From positions 1 through 6,003 of the forward strand of contig JADGOU010000189.1 of the NCBI GenBank assembly GCA_017882835.1: a stretch of 6,003 nucleotides of DNA, in the 5' to 3' direction. The translations under genes were made by a program, and so were the position numbers. The notes beneath the pieces were generated by a model. The model was not told the DNA's origin. It ran no database searches and was given only the letters and a program-made list of their open reading frames with translations. The stretch comes from Frankiaceae bacterium. GTDB taxonomy: Bacteria > Actinomycetota > Actinomycetes > JADGOU01. Numbering within the stretch: the stretch's first letter is position 1; every line of letters starts with the position of its first letter. Below are positions 5,997 to 6,003 of this stretch, piece after piece.

Positions 5997-6003
5997 CGAT
6001 GCC

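Overview
The window is from a high-GC Actinomycetota chromosome. The evidence is the strong G/C preference at third codon positions, a class II ribonucleotide reductase of the actinobacterial type, and the order LysM membrane protein - nrdR - nrdJ, which in many actinobacteria lies next to lexA. I cannot fix the genus; a Micromonospora-like or related soil actinomycete would fit. All five genes I can support are on the minus strand, so transcription runs from right to left.

Layout from right to left. At 5571-5996 is a small bitopic membrane protein with an Arg-rich N-terminus, one membrane helix and a C-terminal LysM domain. It resembles mycobacterial Rv2719c/ChiZ in architecture and position. 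Next is a 361-bp intergenic region (5210-5570). Its 5301-5400 part drops to 48 percent GC by hand count and is dense in dyads: a probable NrdR box, a TTACAC-N2-GTGTAA dyad, and three TGTGG repeats spaced exactly 21 bp that resemble DnaA boxes. nrdR (4688-5209) follows, encoding the zinc-ribbon/ATP-cone repressor of ribonucleotide reductase genes. Then, after a 138-bp gap, comes nrdJ (1750-4548), encoding the adenosylcobalamin-dependent ribonucleotide reductase.

Beyond nrdJ are two unrecognised polytopic membrane proteins. One has 173 aa and about five helices (1172-1693). The other has at least 293 aa and about eight helices (1-880), and runs off the left edge; it had to be translated by hand from its start codon at 880 because it has no stop inside the window.

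Functional reading: nrdR and nrdJ form a regulated deoxyribonucleotide-synthesis unit in which NrdR senses ATP/dATP and represses its own operon. The upstream LysM protein belongs to a family linked in mycobacteria to DNA damage and division arrest. The locus therefore places dNTP supply, probable damage response and possibly DnaA-linked control side by side. I see no mobile element, CRISPR array, tRNA or rRNA. Most of the window is ordinary core genome. The least explained parts are the nrdR upstream region and the membrane-protein pair.
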